Position numbers and translations under genes: made by a program
Notes under the pieces: model-generated
Databases searched by the model: none
Seen by the model: only the letters and a program-made list of their open reading frames with translations
What the model was told of the DNA's origin: nothing
Shown here: positions 26,500 through 34,929 of the stretch, in pieces
Layout: every line of letters starts with the position of its first letter
Position numbering within the stretch: position 1 is the stretch's first letter
Origin: Vibrio sp. D404a
GTDB taxonomy: Bacteria > Pseudomonadota > Gammaproteobacteria > Enterobacterales > Vibrionaceae
Assembly (NCBI RefSeq): GCF_030248535.1
Contig: NZ_JAHGAJ010000005.1
Location: 232,948 to 296,947 of the forward strand
Length of the DNA: 64,000 nucleotides
Direction: 5' to 3'

Positions 26500-26551
26500 G
26501 AGTTTGATCCGTCATTAGAGAGTTAGAGATTTGAGTTTATCGGTCAACAAT
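26500..26551 (+). promoter_or_regulatory. Shared promoter element, copy 6 (248-aa exported protein)
   Basis: A 24-bp element at 26500-26523 (GAGTTTGATCC, then GTCATTAGAGAGT), 22 nt, then -10-like AACAAT at 26546-26551. Nothing else was recognised in the 26222-26629 gap except a possible hairpin at about 26571-26608. Confidence 0.7.
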
Positions 26552-26629
26552 ACCTGCAGTACGGAAACAGGTGGGGCGTTGTACCTCACCAATAGGAGGG
26601 AACGCCCACTTTGTATTGTATAGGTATTA

Positions 26630-27376
26630 ATGATGAAAAAACTGACCCGACTGACGCTTGCACTTACTGCTATCGGCCTCGCTTCACCCCTTATGGCACA
26701 GGACTCTGAGCCAAACCCTTCTGACTTAACAGAGACAAGTACCTCTGCGTATTTTGGTTTGAACAACCAAGGTGCATTGAAAGGCTCTATCTCTGGTGAT
26801 TTTCATTTTGATAACGGCCAAACCGGCATGCTAACCGTGGAAGGAACCATGGACAAAGAGGGCAAGTACTCAGACAGCCGCATGCAATATTTTCATGTAT
26901 TCACTACAGATAACCATGTTGTACCAAGAGCCGCTTTGTCAGTGGATGTAATTGATAATGCGATGTTCACTTCGGCCTCGGTAGGCGGTGTTGCGGCTAT
27001 TAATGCTGGCGTTGAAGGGCTGCAATTGTTCCCTCGTTTAGGTGTGCTAGCGGGTGAGTATTCTGATGAATCTCTAAATGCATTTAATGTTAAAAGTGGA
27101 GAGGCTTATGGTGTGTCAGCAGCTTTCTATGCGATGTACACGCTAGGAAACGATGGAACCTATATTGGTGCGTGGCCCGAGTACAATTACTTAGATGGCG
27201 ACATTGAGACGTCACTGCTTAAATCAACGCTCATGATTGCGACTCCGTTCTCACAAGATAAAACACGTTGGGGACAACTTCGTGTCGATAACACCTCTGG
27301 CTCAATGAAAGCTAACAATCAATCTATTGATATCGACGATACGGTTGTGTGGGCAAACTACAAGTTCTACTTTTAA
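26630..27376 (+). CDS. Exported, probably outer-membrane, protein of unknown function
   Basis: A 248-aa protein starting with two consecutive ATG codons (either could be used) and a signal peptide (MKKLTRLTLALTAIGLASPLMAQ). The mature part alternates hydrophobic and polar residues in short strands (GSISGDFHFDNGQTGMLTVE; TYIGAWPEYNYLDGD) and ends WANYKFYF, an aromatic C-terminus expected of a barrel. No family recognised. It carries the shared promoter element and has its own terminator, as a single-gene unit. Confidence 0.7.
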   Translation: MMKKLTRLTLALTAIGLASPLMAQDSEPNPSDLTETSTSAYFGLNNQGALKGSISGDFHFDNGQTGMLTVEGTMDKEGKYSDSRMQYFHVFTTDNHVVPRAALSVDVIDNAMFTSASVGGVAAINAGVEGLQLFPRLGVLAGEYSDESLNAFNVKSGEAYGVSAAFYAMYTLGNDGTYIGAWPEYNYLDGDIETSLLKSTLMIATPFSQDKTRWGQLRVDNTSGSMKANNQSIDIDDTVVWANYKFYF

Positions 27377-27400
27377 TTAGAGCGTTGTAATTTTTATAAC

Positions 27401-27429
27401 AAGCACGGTCTAAATGGCCGTGCTTTTGT
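27401..27429 (+). terminator. Terminator of the 248-aa exported protein gene
   Basis: AAGCACGGTC (27401-27410) pairs with GGCCGTGCTT (27416-27425), followed by a short T run. Confidence 0.8.
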
Positions 27430-27432
27430 CTA

Positions 27433-27458
27433 TATGGGGAATGGGTATGGGGAATGGG
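27433..27458 (+). repeat. Two perfect 13-bp direct repeats
   Basis: TATGGGGAATGGG occurs twice back to back just after the terminator, another short tandem duplication 3' of a gene. Confidence 0.8.
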
Positions 27459-27516
27459 TTGCGTAAGAGCGGCAACGACAGGTCGAAATGAACCTCCGAG
27501 AGAGCCGTTTAAGGCA

Positions 27517-27568
27517 GGGTTGCGTCCGTCATATGAGAGTTAATGGAATGGCAGAAATCATCAATAAT
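27517..27568 (+). promoter_or_regulatory. Shared promoter element, copy 7 (deacylase gene)
   Basis: A 24-bp element at 27517-27540 (GGGTTGCGTCC, then GTCATATGAGAGT), 22 nt, then -10-like AATAAT at 27563-27568. Confidence 0.75.
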
Positions 27569-27634
27569 GGTTTCAAAGAGGTACACAGCCTTACTCATTT
27601 AGCACACACCAATCGAACCATTGGAGTTAAGAAT

Positions 27635-29203
27635 ATGAATAATAAAGTTACGTCAAACACTCTAAAGAAAACTGCATTGGCATTGATGGTCGCCCTGTCC
27701 CCCAATGTTTTTGCTTATGATCTTGTGATCATGAATGGCCGAGTGATGGACCCTGAAACGGGGCTAGATAAGGTCACTAACGTTGCTGTTGATAACGGGC
27801 AGATTGTCGAAATCACAGACAAAGTTTTGGAAGGCGATAAGGTTATCAATGCTGAAGGCTTAGTGGTGGCTCCGGGCTTTATTGATACCCACTCACACGT
27901 CGTTGCGATTCCAGTGATGCAAAAGCTTCAGCTTCGTAGTGGTGTAACAACCCCATTGGCGCTAGAAGTGGGTGCATACCCAGTGAGCGATTGGTACAAG
28001 CGCTTAGAAGGACGCTCCCAAACCAACTTTGGTGCGAGTGTTTCGGCGGCGGGTATTCGAACTAAGGTGCTAAACAGCAAATACAACACCCGCACAGGTA
28101 CCATGATTAATGACATTTTTGATACTGAAGAGGCGAAAGCATCGGGTATCAGTGGTGTTGCACTGAGCGAAATTGCCAACAGCGAGCAGATTGAAACCAT
28201 TACTCAGATGGTTGATAAAGAACTGAAAGAGGGCGGCTTAGGTATTGGCGTTCCTGTGGGTTACATGTCGAAAGCGGCAACGACAATTGAAACGAAAGAG
28301 TGGCAACGTTTGGCGGGTGAGTACGGTGTGCCGACTTTCCTCCATGGTCGTTTTTCCAGTGAAATGCCACCAACTTCAGGTTTGTTAGGTATTGAAGAGA
28401 TGCTTTCTGGTGTGGGTATCTATGGTGGTGGTTTGTTGGTTCAACACATGCACCAGCAAACTCTGAATGAAACGCCGGCAGCGCTGAAAATGCTGGATGA
28501 TGCTCGAGACAAAGGGTTTAGCGTGATGGCGGAGATCTACCCTTATAATTTTGGTGCCACTATCGCGGCTGCGGACTATCTCGCTCCCGATAACTATCAG
28601 CGTAACATGGGCCGTGACTACTCAGACATAATTGAAACGGAGACCATGAAACCGCTAACCAAAGAACGTTATGAGCAGCTATTGAAAGAAGATCCGGGTG
28701 CAAGTGTGATGTTCTATGGTGCGACCAATGAAGATCTGAAAAATGCATTGGCACACGAATCTACGATTGTCGGCAGTGATGCATTCCCGCTGATGAAAGA
28801 TAACGGCATGATGGCGTACAGCTGGAATACATCTTATGAAGGCTTACAAGGTCACCCGCGTGCAGCAGGCACACAAGCTCGTGTATTGAAAATGGTGCGT
28901 GAAGACAACCTAATGCCATTAATGTCTGCGGTATCTAAAATGTCTTACATGCCTGCCAAGTTTTTGGAAGAGAACGGTATTGAGCAGATGAGTAAGAAAG
29001 GGCGTCTCCAAGTGGGTGCTGATGCAGATATCACGCTATTTGATCCAAACACAGTCACCGACAACTCAACGCTCGAAGAACCTGGCCTACCTTCGACGGG
29101 TATTCCCTATGTTGTGGTAAATGGAACTGTCGTCGTGGAAGACTCAAAAGTACTGAAAGGTGTGTACCCGGGTAAAGCGATTCGAAATAGCCTGAGTAAC
29201 TAA
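27635..29203 (+). CDS. Exported N-acyl-D-amino-acid deacylase-like amidohydrolase
   Basis: A 522-aa protein. The ATG at 27635 has GGAG upstream and opens on a signal peptide (LKKTALALMVALSPNVFAYD); a longer in-frame start at 27488 would mask it. Amidohydrolase features: the small beta sandwich (DLVIMNGRVMDPETGLDKVT), the metal HxH motif (APGFIDTHSHVV, near residue 82) and the C-terminal metal Asp region (IVGSDAFPLMKDNG, near 375). The nearest families are D-aminoacylases and D-glutamate or N-acyl-D-amino-acid deacylases, which release fatty or acetyl groups from amide nitrogen. The signal peptide places the reaction in the periplasm. It shares its promoter type with the other hydrolases here. 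Confidence 0.87.
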   Translation: MNNKVTSNTLKKTALALMVALSPNVFAYDLVIMNGRVMDPETGLDKVTNVAVDNGQIVEITDKVLEGDKVINAEGLVVAPGFIDTHSHVVAIPVMQKLQLRSGVTTPLALEVGAYPVSDWYKRLEGRSQTNFGASVSAAGIRTKVLNSKYNTRTGTMINDIFDTEEAKASGISGVALSEIANSEQIETITQMVDKELKEGGLGIGVPVGYMSKAATTIETKEWQRLAGEYGVPTFLHGRFSSEMPPTSGLLGIEEMLSGVGIYGGGLLVQHMHQQTLNETPAALKMLDDARDKGFSVMAEIYPYNFGATIAAADYLAPDNYQRNMGRDYSDIIETETMKPLTKERYEQLLKEDPGASVMFYGATNEDLKNALAHESTIVGSDAFPLMKDNGMMAYSWNTSYEGLQGHPRAAGTQARVLKMVREDNLMPLMSAVSKMSYMPAKFLEENGIEQMSKKGRLQVGADADITLFDPNTVTDNSTLEEPGLPSTGIPYVVVNGTVVVEDSKVLKGVYPGKAIRNSLSN

Positions 29204-29237
29204 CACGTTCTATTCGTTCTAAAAGACGTTAAATCCT

Positions 29238-29265
29238 AAGCCTTGTTGAAAGACAAGGCTTTTTT
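29238..29265 (+). terminator. Terminator of the deacylase gene
   Basis: AAGCCTTGT (29238-29246) pairs with ACAAGGCTT (29253-29261), with a T run after it. Confidence 0.9.
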
Positions 29266-29285
29266 GTGCCTTACGTATGGTGGGA

Positions 29286-29337
29286 GGATCCCGTCCATCT
29301 TATGCGATTCAGAAAAAATAGTAGCTAGCCTTAAAGT
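29286..29337 (+). promoter_or_regulatory. Shared promoter element, copy 8 (TamA-like gene)
   Basis: A 24-bp element at 29286-29309 (GGATCCCGTCC, then ATCTTATGCGATT), 22 nt, then -10-like TAAAGT at 29332-29337; leader about 25 nt. ATGG-GGGA/TCCC-CCAT forms a small dyad around its first half. Confidence 0.75.
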
Positions 29338-29368
29338 AGCGCTGTCTTAAGTAAGCAGCGAGCGTGGC

Positions 29369-31066
29369 ATGATGAACAATAAATGGGTTGGTTTGATTCT
29401 GTCGCTTGTTGCCTTGAACAATGCGCCTGTGCTCGCTTTTGAAGTCGAGATTGATGGGTTAACGGGCGAGCTAGAAACCAATCTAAGATCGCACCTTGCT
29501 GCTTATGAGAATCACAGGCTAGATCGAGTCAGTCAGCGTCAGTTTCGCTCTGTCATCGACACCGCACTCCACCCTTATGGGTACTATCACTCAACATTTA
29601 AATCGACCGTGACAGATGATCACCTAAAGCTTGAGATTGTTGCTGGAGAGCCCGTGAGGATATATTCTCTGGATATCCGTTTGGATGGATCTGCCGCTCA
29701 TGATGAAGAGTTTTTGGCGTTGCTTACTCAAACCCCGTTGCAGCTAGGAGCGGTGCTCAATCACCAGAGCTATGACACATTAAAATCGAAGCTGTTGTCG
29801 CTAGCGATGCGTAAAGGCTATTTCGATGCTCAGTTTTCTGTAGCTCGTATGGAAGTGATTCCAGACCACAATCTCGCCAATATTCAGCTTCATTTCAATT
29901 CTGGCGACCGATATCAGTTTGGTGAGGTGACGCTACATAACAATCAGATTGAATCCTCACGCACACAAGGCTTAGCCACATTTGAAGAAGGTCAAGCCTA
30001 TGAGGCGCATCTGGTTTCGGAATATCAAGCTCGGTTGATTGAAACGGATTGGTATCGTGATGTCGTGTTAGCTCCGAACTTAAGCAGTGGAAAGAAGAGT
30101 CACCAAGTACCTATCGATATCTATCTCACGCCGAAATCCAAACATATTGCTCAAGTGGGGGCGGGCTACTCAACCAATACTGGGGCGCGTGGGTCACTGC
30201 GTTGGTTGCAGCCTTGGTACAACGAGAAAGGGCACAGCTTTGAGAGCAAACTTGAAATCTCGGAGCCTGAGCAGTCTTTGTTGTTGGGGTACAAGATCCC
30301 CGAACGAGATGTTATCAACGATTACTATGGGGTTCGCTTTGAAGCCAAACACACGGATTACCTCGATACCTTGAGTGTGCTGGGGGGCCTCACTTTTGAA
30401 AAGCACTGGCGGCTGGATGATGATTGGCAAAGCACGGTGTTCTTAAAGTATCTGTATGAGAACTATCAACAAGCCTCAGACAGTAATGAAACGCAGCTGA
30501 TGATGCCGGGGATTGAATTTCTCTATGAGCCAAGCCGAGAGGATAGCGCCAGTGTTCAACACCGACACCTATACTCAGTGGCTTACTCTTCAAGCAACCT
30601 GCTATCGGATTCTGAGGTTCTGAGAATAGAAAGGAGCAGTCAGTTGAAGTGGGCGATAGCAGACAATCACAGAGTTTTAATGCGCTCTTATTTGGGCGCT
30701 AACTTTGCTGATTCAATTGAGGATGTCCCCTCTTCGTTACGCTTTTTTGCGGGTGGAGATAACAGCATTCGCGGCTATAAATACAACTCTATTTCACCCA
30801 AAGATGAAGCGGGCGAACTCACCGGAGGACGTTTCGCAGCAACATTGGGTTTGGATTATCAAGCTCGATTATACGGCTCTTTGTGGGGTGGTCTGTTTTA
30901 CGATGTGGGTGATGTATTTAATGAATCGTCGCACTGGAAGCAAGGGGCGGGACTGAGCTTAGAGTGGGATTCGAAATGGTTACCTATCAAGCTCGATATC
31001 GCCAAAGGTAAACAGTCGGAAGATGACTATCGCTTGCACTTGTCGTTTGGTGCCACCTTCAAATAA
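29369..31066 (+). CDS. TamA-like outer-membrane assembly factor (POTRA plus Omp85 barrel)
   Basis: A 565-aa protein starting with two ATG codons and a signal peptide (LILSLVALNNAPVLAF). Residues about 25-240 hold POTRA-like modules (FEVEIDGLTGELETNLRSHL; GEPVRIYSLDIRL; QFGEVTLHNN). From about 250 an Omp85 barrel begins (GAGYSTNTGARGSLRWLQPW), with the loop-6 motif RFFAGGDNSIRGYKYNSISP. Length and layout match TamA (577 aa in E. coli). The usual partner gene tamB is absent; the next gene is thiD. It is therefore probably a paralogue, placed with the envelope and hydrolase genes by its shared promoter. Confidence 0.9.
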   Translation: MMNNKWVGLILSLVALNNAPVLAFEVEIDGLTGELETNLRSHLAAYENHRLDRVSQRQFRSVIDTALHPYGYYHSTFKSTVTDDHLKLEIVAGEPVRIYSLDIRLDGSAAHDEEFLALLTQTPLQLGAVLNHQSYDTLKSKLLSLAMRKGYFDAQFSVARMEVIPDHNLANIQLHFNSGDRYQFGEVTLHNNQIESSRTQGLATFEEGQAYEAHLVSEYQARLIETDWYRDVVLAPNLSSGKKSHQVPIDIYLTPKSKHIAQVGAGYSTNTGARGSLRWLQPWYNEKGHSFESKLEISEPEQSLLLGYKIPERDVINDYYGVRFEAKHTDYLDTLSVLGGLTFEKHWRLDDDWQSTVFLKYLYENYQQASDSNETQLMMPGIEFLYEPSREDSASVQHRHLYSVAYSSSNLLSDSEVLRIERSSQLKWAIADNHRVLMRSYLGANFADSIEDVPSSLRFFAGGDNSIRGYKYNSISPKDEAGELTGGRFAATLGLDYQARLYGSLWGGLFYDVGDVFNESSHWKQGAGLSLEWDSKWLPIKLDIAKGKQSEDDYRLHLSFGATFK

Positions 31067-31077
31067 GGGAGTTTGGC

Positions 31078-31145
31078 TGGCGATAATGTGATGGTTTTGT
31101 GCACGAAAACGCTTTCGTTCACGCTTTGAAAGAGAATTATCGCCA
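31078..31145 (+). other. Nested hairpin after the TamA-like gene
   Basis: The outer stem TGGCGATAAT (31078-31087) pairs with ATTATCGCCA (31136-31145). Inside, GTG-ACGAAA pairs with TTTCGT-CAC around an ACGC loop. Probably the 3' end structure of the TamA-like transcript, although only a few T residues follow. Confidence 0.5.
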
Positions 31146-31192
31146 AATTTATTACCTCCCTCGCAAGAGTGCTGTTAGTATGGCTGCAATAG

Positions 31193-31282
31193 TCGGGGGG
31201 CAACTGCATCTTTTTGTATTTGCTGAGATCGAATTTCGAGACCCGTTGAACCTGATTCAGTTAGTACTGGCGTAGGGAACTA
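31193..31282 (+). promoter_or_regulatory. TPP riboswitch (THI element)
   Basis: The conserved blocks are present in order: TCGGGGGGC (31193), CTGAGA (31223), ACCCGTTGAACCTGAT (31241) and the closing CTGGCGTAGGGAA. It lies about 120 bp upstream of thiD and should repress the salvage operon when thiamine pyrophosphate is abundant. Confidence 0.95.
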
Positions 31283-31399
31283 TTGACACTGAAACCTATG
31301 CGGTGCCTCGTGAATTAACTCTATTTTTGCGATCTCTGGTGCCTTCTCTTCTTGGTTTGAGTGCGGTTCTCCTGCGTCTTTTCGATGGTAGGAGCGACC

Positions 31400-32260
31400 A
31401 TGACCCAGAATTCCAACACGCAAAACAACATTCAGTCCATTCCCTCAGATACACCTATTGTATTAACCATTGCAGGTTCAGACAGTGGTGGTGGTGCAGG
31501 TATTCAAGCGGATATCAAAGCCATGTCTGCAACGGGCAGTTTTGCTTGTTCTGTGATCACCGCAATCACTTCGCAGAACACTCAAGGCGTTTCTGCCATT
31601 TTTCCTATCCCCCTCGATCATGTCTCTAGTCAGCTGGATGCCGTTTTCAGTGACCTGAATATTGCTGCCGTTAAAGTCGGTATGTTGGCAGATTCAAACA
31701 TCATCAAGGTAGTAGCTGACAAGATTAAGCAGTACCAACCTAAGCACTTAGTGATCGACCCTGTGATGGTGGCGACCAGTGGTGATTTGCTGCTTGAGCA
31801 ATCTGCGATTAGCACCTTAAAAGAAGCGCTTATTCCACTTGCTGACATTATTACGCCAAACCTTCCAGAAGGCGCGGCACTGACAGGTAAACCTGTACCA
31901 GAAAGCGAAGCCGACATGCAAGACATGGTTGAAGAGCTTCGAGCATTGGGTGCTAAAGCGGTGCTTTTGAAAGGTGGCCATTTAGAGCAAGACGAAAACA
32001 GCAATGATCTGCTGATTCTGCCAACCAGCACTGCACTTATCAGCGCAAAACGATTCCCAACCAAAAACACACACGGCACTGGCTGCACGCTCTCTTCGGC
32101 TATTGCCTCTTACCTCGCTCAAGGTAATGACCTGACTCGATCGGTTGAGCTTGGTAAGCGTTATATTTCTGAAGCTATCGCTCATGCGGATCAATTAAAC
32201 GTGGGTCAAGGTCACGGCCCTGTGAATCACTTTTACTCTGGTCACGCTGATGTCCGATAA
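31400..32260 (+). CDS. thiD: Hydroxymethylpyrimidine / phosphomethylpyrimidine kinase
   Basis: A 286-aa protein. The ATG at 31400 has a perfect TAGGAGCGACC ribosome site. It is a ribokinase-fold enzyme with VLTIAGSDSGGGAGIQADIK near residue 22 and the anion-hole motif NTHGTGCTLSSAIA near 230. It phosphorylates HMP to HMP-P and HMP-PP for thiamine assembly. First gene after the TPP riboswitch; its end overlaps the transporter ATPase gene by 11 bp. Confidence 0.96.
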   Translation: MTQNSNTQNNIQSIPSDTPIVLTIAGSDSGGGAGIQADIKAMSATGSFACSVITAITSQNTQGVSAIFPIPLDHVSSQLDAVFSDLNIAAVKVGMLADSNIIKVVADKIKQYQPKHLVIDPVMVATSGDLLLEQSAISTLKEALIPLADIITPNLPEGAALTGKPVPESEADMQDMVEELRALGAKAVLLKGGHLEQDENSNDLLILPTSTALISAKRFPTKNTHGTGCTLSSAIASYLAQGNDLTRSVELGKRYISEAIAHADQLNVGQGHGPVNHFYSGHADVR

Positions 32261-33032
32261 GCCTCTTGGCGTTGAATTGACCAACGCCAGTATTCGCTAT
32301 CTCGATAACGAACTATCGACGTTGCAAGGACTGAATTTGTCTGTGGCAGCGGCTCAGTGGACGGTGCTGCTTGGTCGAAGTGGCTGCGGTAAAACCACAA
32401 TTTTGCGTTATCTGGCTGGGCTACTGAGTCACAACATCGAGTGGCAGGGTGGCTTGCACACCAGTGACGGTGAAGCCTTGGAAGGTCGCATTGCGTATAT
32501 GGCGCAGCAAGATCTTTTGCTTCCTTGGTTATCGGTGATTGATAACGTCTGTTTGAGCCAACGCTTTTCTGGCAAAGGTTGGCGAGGCATGGATAACCGA
32601 GAAGAAAGCAGTGAAGAGAATCAACAGCGTGCAATGTCGCTGCTCGAGTCTGTCGGCCTCGCTGATTATGCCCACGCCATGCCACAGCAGTTGTCGGGCG
32701 GCATGCGCCAGCGAGTGGCTTTGGCACGAACCCTGATGCAAGACAAACCTATTGTGTTGATGGACGAGCCTTTCTCAGCGCTAGATGCGGTCACGAGACA
32801 CAAGCTGCAAACCCTTGCGGCTAAGCTGCTAGAGGATAAAACCGTGGTCTTGATTACTCACGATCCGCAAGAGGCAGTTCGACTCGCGCATCATCTTTAT
32901 GTATTGCAGGGCACTCCAGCGTCAGCTCAAGCGTTGCAGGTGCCCACAACACTTCCTCCGCGAACCATAGATGGGCAGTGTGCCAGCATTCAGCAACAGA
33001 TTTTAGAGCAGCTGGAGCAAGACTATGAATAG
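32250..33032 (+). CDS. thiZ: ABC transporter ATPase for thiamine precursor uptake
   Basis: A 260-aa ATPase: Walker A GRSGCGKTT (near residue 42), Q-loop YMAQQDLLLPW, signature LSGGMRQRVALAR (near 150) and Walker B VLMDEPFSALD. It belongs to the nitrate/taurine/pyrimidine-precursor subfamily. Overlaps with thiD (11 bp) and the permease (8 bp) show translational coupling. With the permease and binding protein it forms a ThiXYZ-type importer for HMP or formylaminopyrimidine. Confidence 0.92.
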   Translation: MSDKPLGVELTNASIRYLDNELSTLQGLNLSVAAAQWTVLLGRSGCGKTTILRYLAGLLSHNIEWQGGLHTSDGEALEGRIAYMAQQDLLLPWLSVIDNVCLSQRFSGKGWRGMDNREESSEENQQRAMSLLESVGLADYAHAMPQQLSGGMRQRVALARTLMQDKPIVLMDEPFSALDAVTRHKLQTLAAKLLEDKTVVLITHDPQEAVRLAHHLYVLQGTPASAQALQVPTTLPPRTIDGQCASIQQQILEQLEQDYE

Positions 33033-33828
33033 TTCTGAAGCGCTGACCAAGCCGCAACCAGTGCCAAGTGATAAATCTAGAACCATGAGTCCGTTTCTAC
33101 GGGTGATGATCAGTACGCTGATCATTCTTGGTCTGTGGCAGCTGGTGGTCGTGGTGTTTGAAATGCCGAGCTTCATTCTGCCTGCACCTATGGAAGTGTT
33201 TAACAAGCTGATTGAGCGTTATGACGTCTTGCTCAAACACACTTGGGTCACGGCGCAAGAGATCCTACTTGGGCTTCTGCTTGGTCTATCTATGGGGCTG
33301 TTCTTTGCTTTGCAAATGCTGTTGTTTGAGCCTTTAAAGCGTTGGTTACTCCCTATTTTGATTGCAAGCCAAGCGGTGCCCGTATTTGCGATCGCTCCGG
33401 TACTAATGCTGTGGCTTGGCTACGGTATTGCCTCCAAGGTTGTAATGGCGGCGATCATCATCTTCTTCCCAGTGACGACGTGCTGCTACGACGGATTGCG
33501 TAACACGCCTCGTGGTTACCTCGACCTAGCACAAACTATGGGCGCAACGAAGTGGCAAAGGCTGCGCCATATCCAACTGCCCGCTGCGCTACCGACTTTG
33601 GCGTCAGGTGTGCGTGTTGCGGTGGTGATTGCTCCTATCGGCGCGGTAGTCGGTGAGTGGGTGGGTTCGAGTGAAGGGTTGGGCTATCTGATGCTGCAAG
33701 CCAATGCACGAATGATCATTGATGAGATGTTTGCTGCGCTGTTTATCTTGGCGGTGCTCTCTATCTCGCTTTACTTCATCACAGACAAATTACTCAAAAA
33801 GGCGATCCCTTGGGAAAACCAGCACTAA
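33025..33828 (+). CDS. thiX: ABC transporter permease for thiamine precursor uptake
   Basis: A 267-aa protein with about six membrane helices and the ATPase-contact EAA loop (DLAQTMGATKWQRLRHIQLP near residue 170), as in the SsuC/TauC/ThiX permeases. It lies between the ATPase and the binding-protein gene. The 142-bp gap to the next gene holds a hairpin. Confidence 0.92.
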   Translation: MNSSEALTKPQPVPSDKSRTMSPFLRVMISTLIILGLWQLVVVVFEMPSFILPAPMEVFNKLIERYDVLLKHTWVTAQEILLGLLLGLSMGLFFALQMLLFEPLKRWLLPILIASQAVPVFAIAPVLMLWLGYGIASKVVMAAIIIFFPVTTCCYDGLRNTPRGYLDLAQTMGATKWQRLRHIQLPAALPTLASGVRVAVVIAPIGAVVGEWVGSSEGLGYLMLQANARMIIDEMFAALFILAVLSISLYFITDKLLKKAIPWENQH

Positions 33829-33886
33829 GAGATGTTTGTTAGCAAGAGATCGCCAAGCTACAGAAAGACTAAACCAGTTTAAAAAT

Positions 33887-33926
33887 GGTGAGGGTAGAAA
33901 CGCGTAATGCGGATATCCCGCTCACC
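33887..33926 (+). other. Intercistronic hairpin between permease and binding-protein genes
   Basis: GGTGAGGG (33887-33894) pairs with CCC-CTCACC (33917-33926, one bulged G). Such structures inside transport operons can stabilise the downstream message of the binding protein; that role is inferred from position. Confidence 0.45.
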
Positions 33927-33970
33927 AACACACTATAAAAATCGAGAAAGTTCAAAAGGAAAGGTTAATC

Positions 33971-34921
33971 GTGAAAAACACTAAATTGATGGGTGCGGCT
34001 GCACTGATAGCTTCATTGGTTTCAGGACACGCAATGGCTGACGAGACAAAAGTCACGCTGATGTTGGATTGGTTTGTAAACCCGAACCATGGCCCAATCG
34101 TGATTGCTCATGAGCGTGGCTACTTTGAAGAGCAGGGCTTAGAAGTGGAAATTCAAGAGCCAGCAGACCCAAGCACGCCAGCAAAACTGGTTGCAGCAGG
34201 GCGCGTTGATCTAGCTGTTACCTACCAACCAAGCCTAACCATGGATGTTACAGCAGGCCTGCCGTTAGTGAGAGCGTCTACGCTTATCGCGACACCACTG
34301 AACACGCTCATGGTTTTGGACAATGGCAAAAACGATTCGTTAGCGGATCTAAAAGGTAAGAAGATTGGTATCGCAATCGCGGGTAATGAAGAAGCGACGA
34401 TCGGCACCATGCTGGCACAAGAGAATGTAGCCTTCACTGATGTTCAAACCATCAATGTCGGCTGGGCACTCTCTTCATCTCTGGCTTCTGGCAAAGTGGA
34501 TGCGATTTGGGGCGGCCTGCGTAACTTCGAAACCAATCAATTGGCTCTTGAAGGTTACAAAGCAAAGGCTTTCTTCCCAGAAGAGCACGGCGTGCCAGCG
34601 TACGATGAGCTGATTTTTGTTGCTAACGCGAATAAGCGTGACGAAGACGCTATCCGAGCGTTCAACAAAGCGCTTGAGCAAGCAACGACCTATATTGTGA
34701 ACCACCCAACTGAATCTTGGAAAGAGTTCGTGGCGTACTCGCCGGACACTCTTAATAACGAGCTTAACCAACGTGCATGGAACGATACACTCACTCGTTT
34801 CGCACTTCGTCCATCAGCGGTTGATCTTAAACGTTACGATGACTATGCCCAGTTCATGTTCGATAAAGGCATCATCAAATCACTACCAAAAGCAGCTGAT
34901 TACGTACCGACGTTCGAATAA
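33971..34921 (+). CDS. thiY: Periplasmic binding protein for thiamine pyrimidine precursor
   Basis: A 316-aa protein with a GTG start behind AAAGGAAAGG and a signal peptide (MGAAALIASLVSGHAMA). It is of the NMT1/THI5-like fold (KVTLMLDWFVNPNHGPIVIA; GYFEEQGLEVEI; DLAVTYQPSLTM). Family members bind HMP or N-formyl-aminopyrimidine. Next to tenA, the formylaminopyrimidine salvage route seems the best guess, as in Bacillus ThiXYZ-TenA. Confidence 0.9.
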   Translation: MKNTKLMGAAALIASLVSGHAMADETKVTLMLDWFVNPNHGPIVIAHERGYFEEQGLEVEIQEPADPSTPAKLVAAGRVDLAVTYQPSLTMDVTAGLPLVRASTLIATPLNTLMVLDNGKNDSLADLKGKKIGIAIAGNEEATIGTMLAQENVAFTDVQTINVGWALSSSLASGKVDAIWGGLRNFETNQLALEGYKAKAFFPEEHGVPAYDELIFVANANKRDEDAIRAFNKALEQATTYIVNHPTESWKEFVAYSPDTLNNELNQRAWNDTLTRFALRPSAVDLKRYDDYAQFMFDKGIIKSLPKAADYVPTFE

Positions 34922-34929
34922 GGAACATC

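Noticed and set aside
27488..27634. 49-residue extension of the deacylase-like protein
   Set aside because: It runs through the shared promoter element and buries the signal peptide; the ATG at 27635 has a good ribosome site.
31303..31629. 108-codon plus-strand ORF overlapping the start of thiD
   Set aside because: Different frame from thiD, very His/Arg/Ser-rich shadow composition, no ribosome site.
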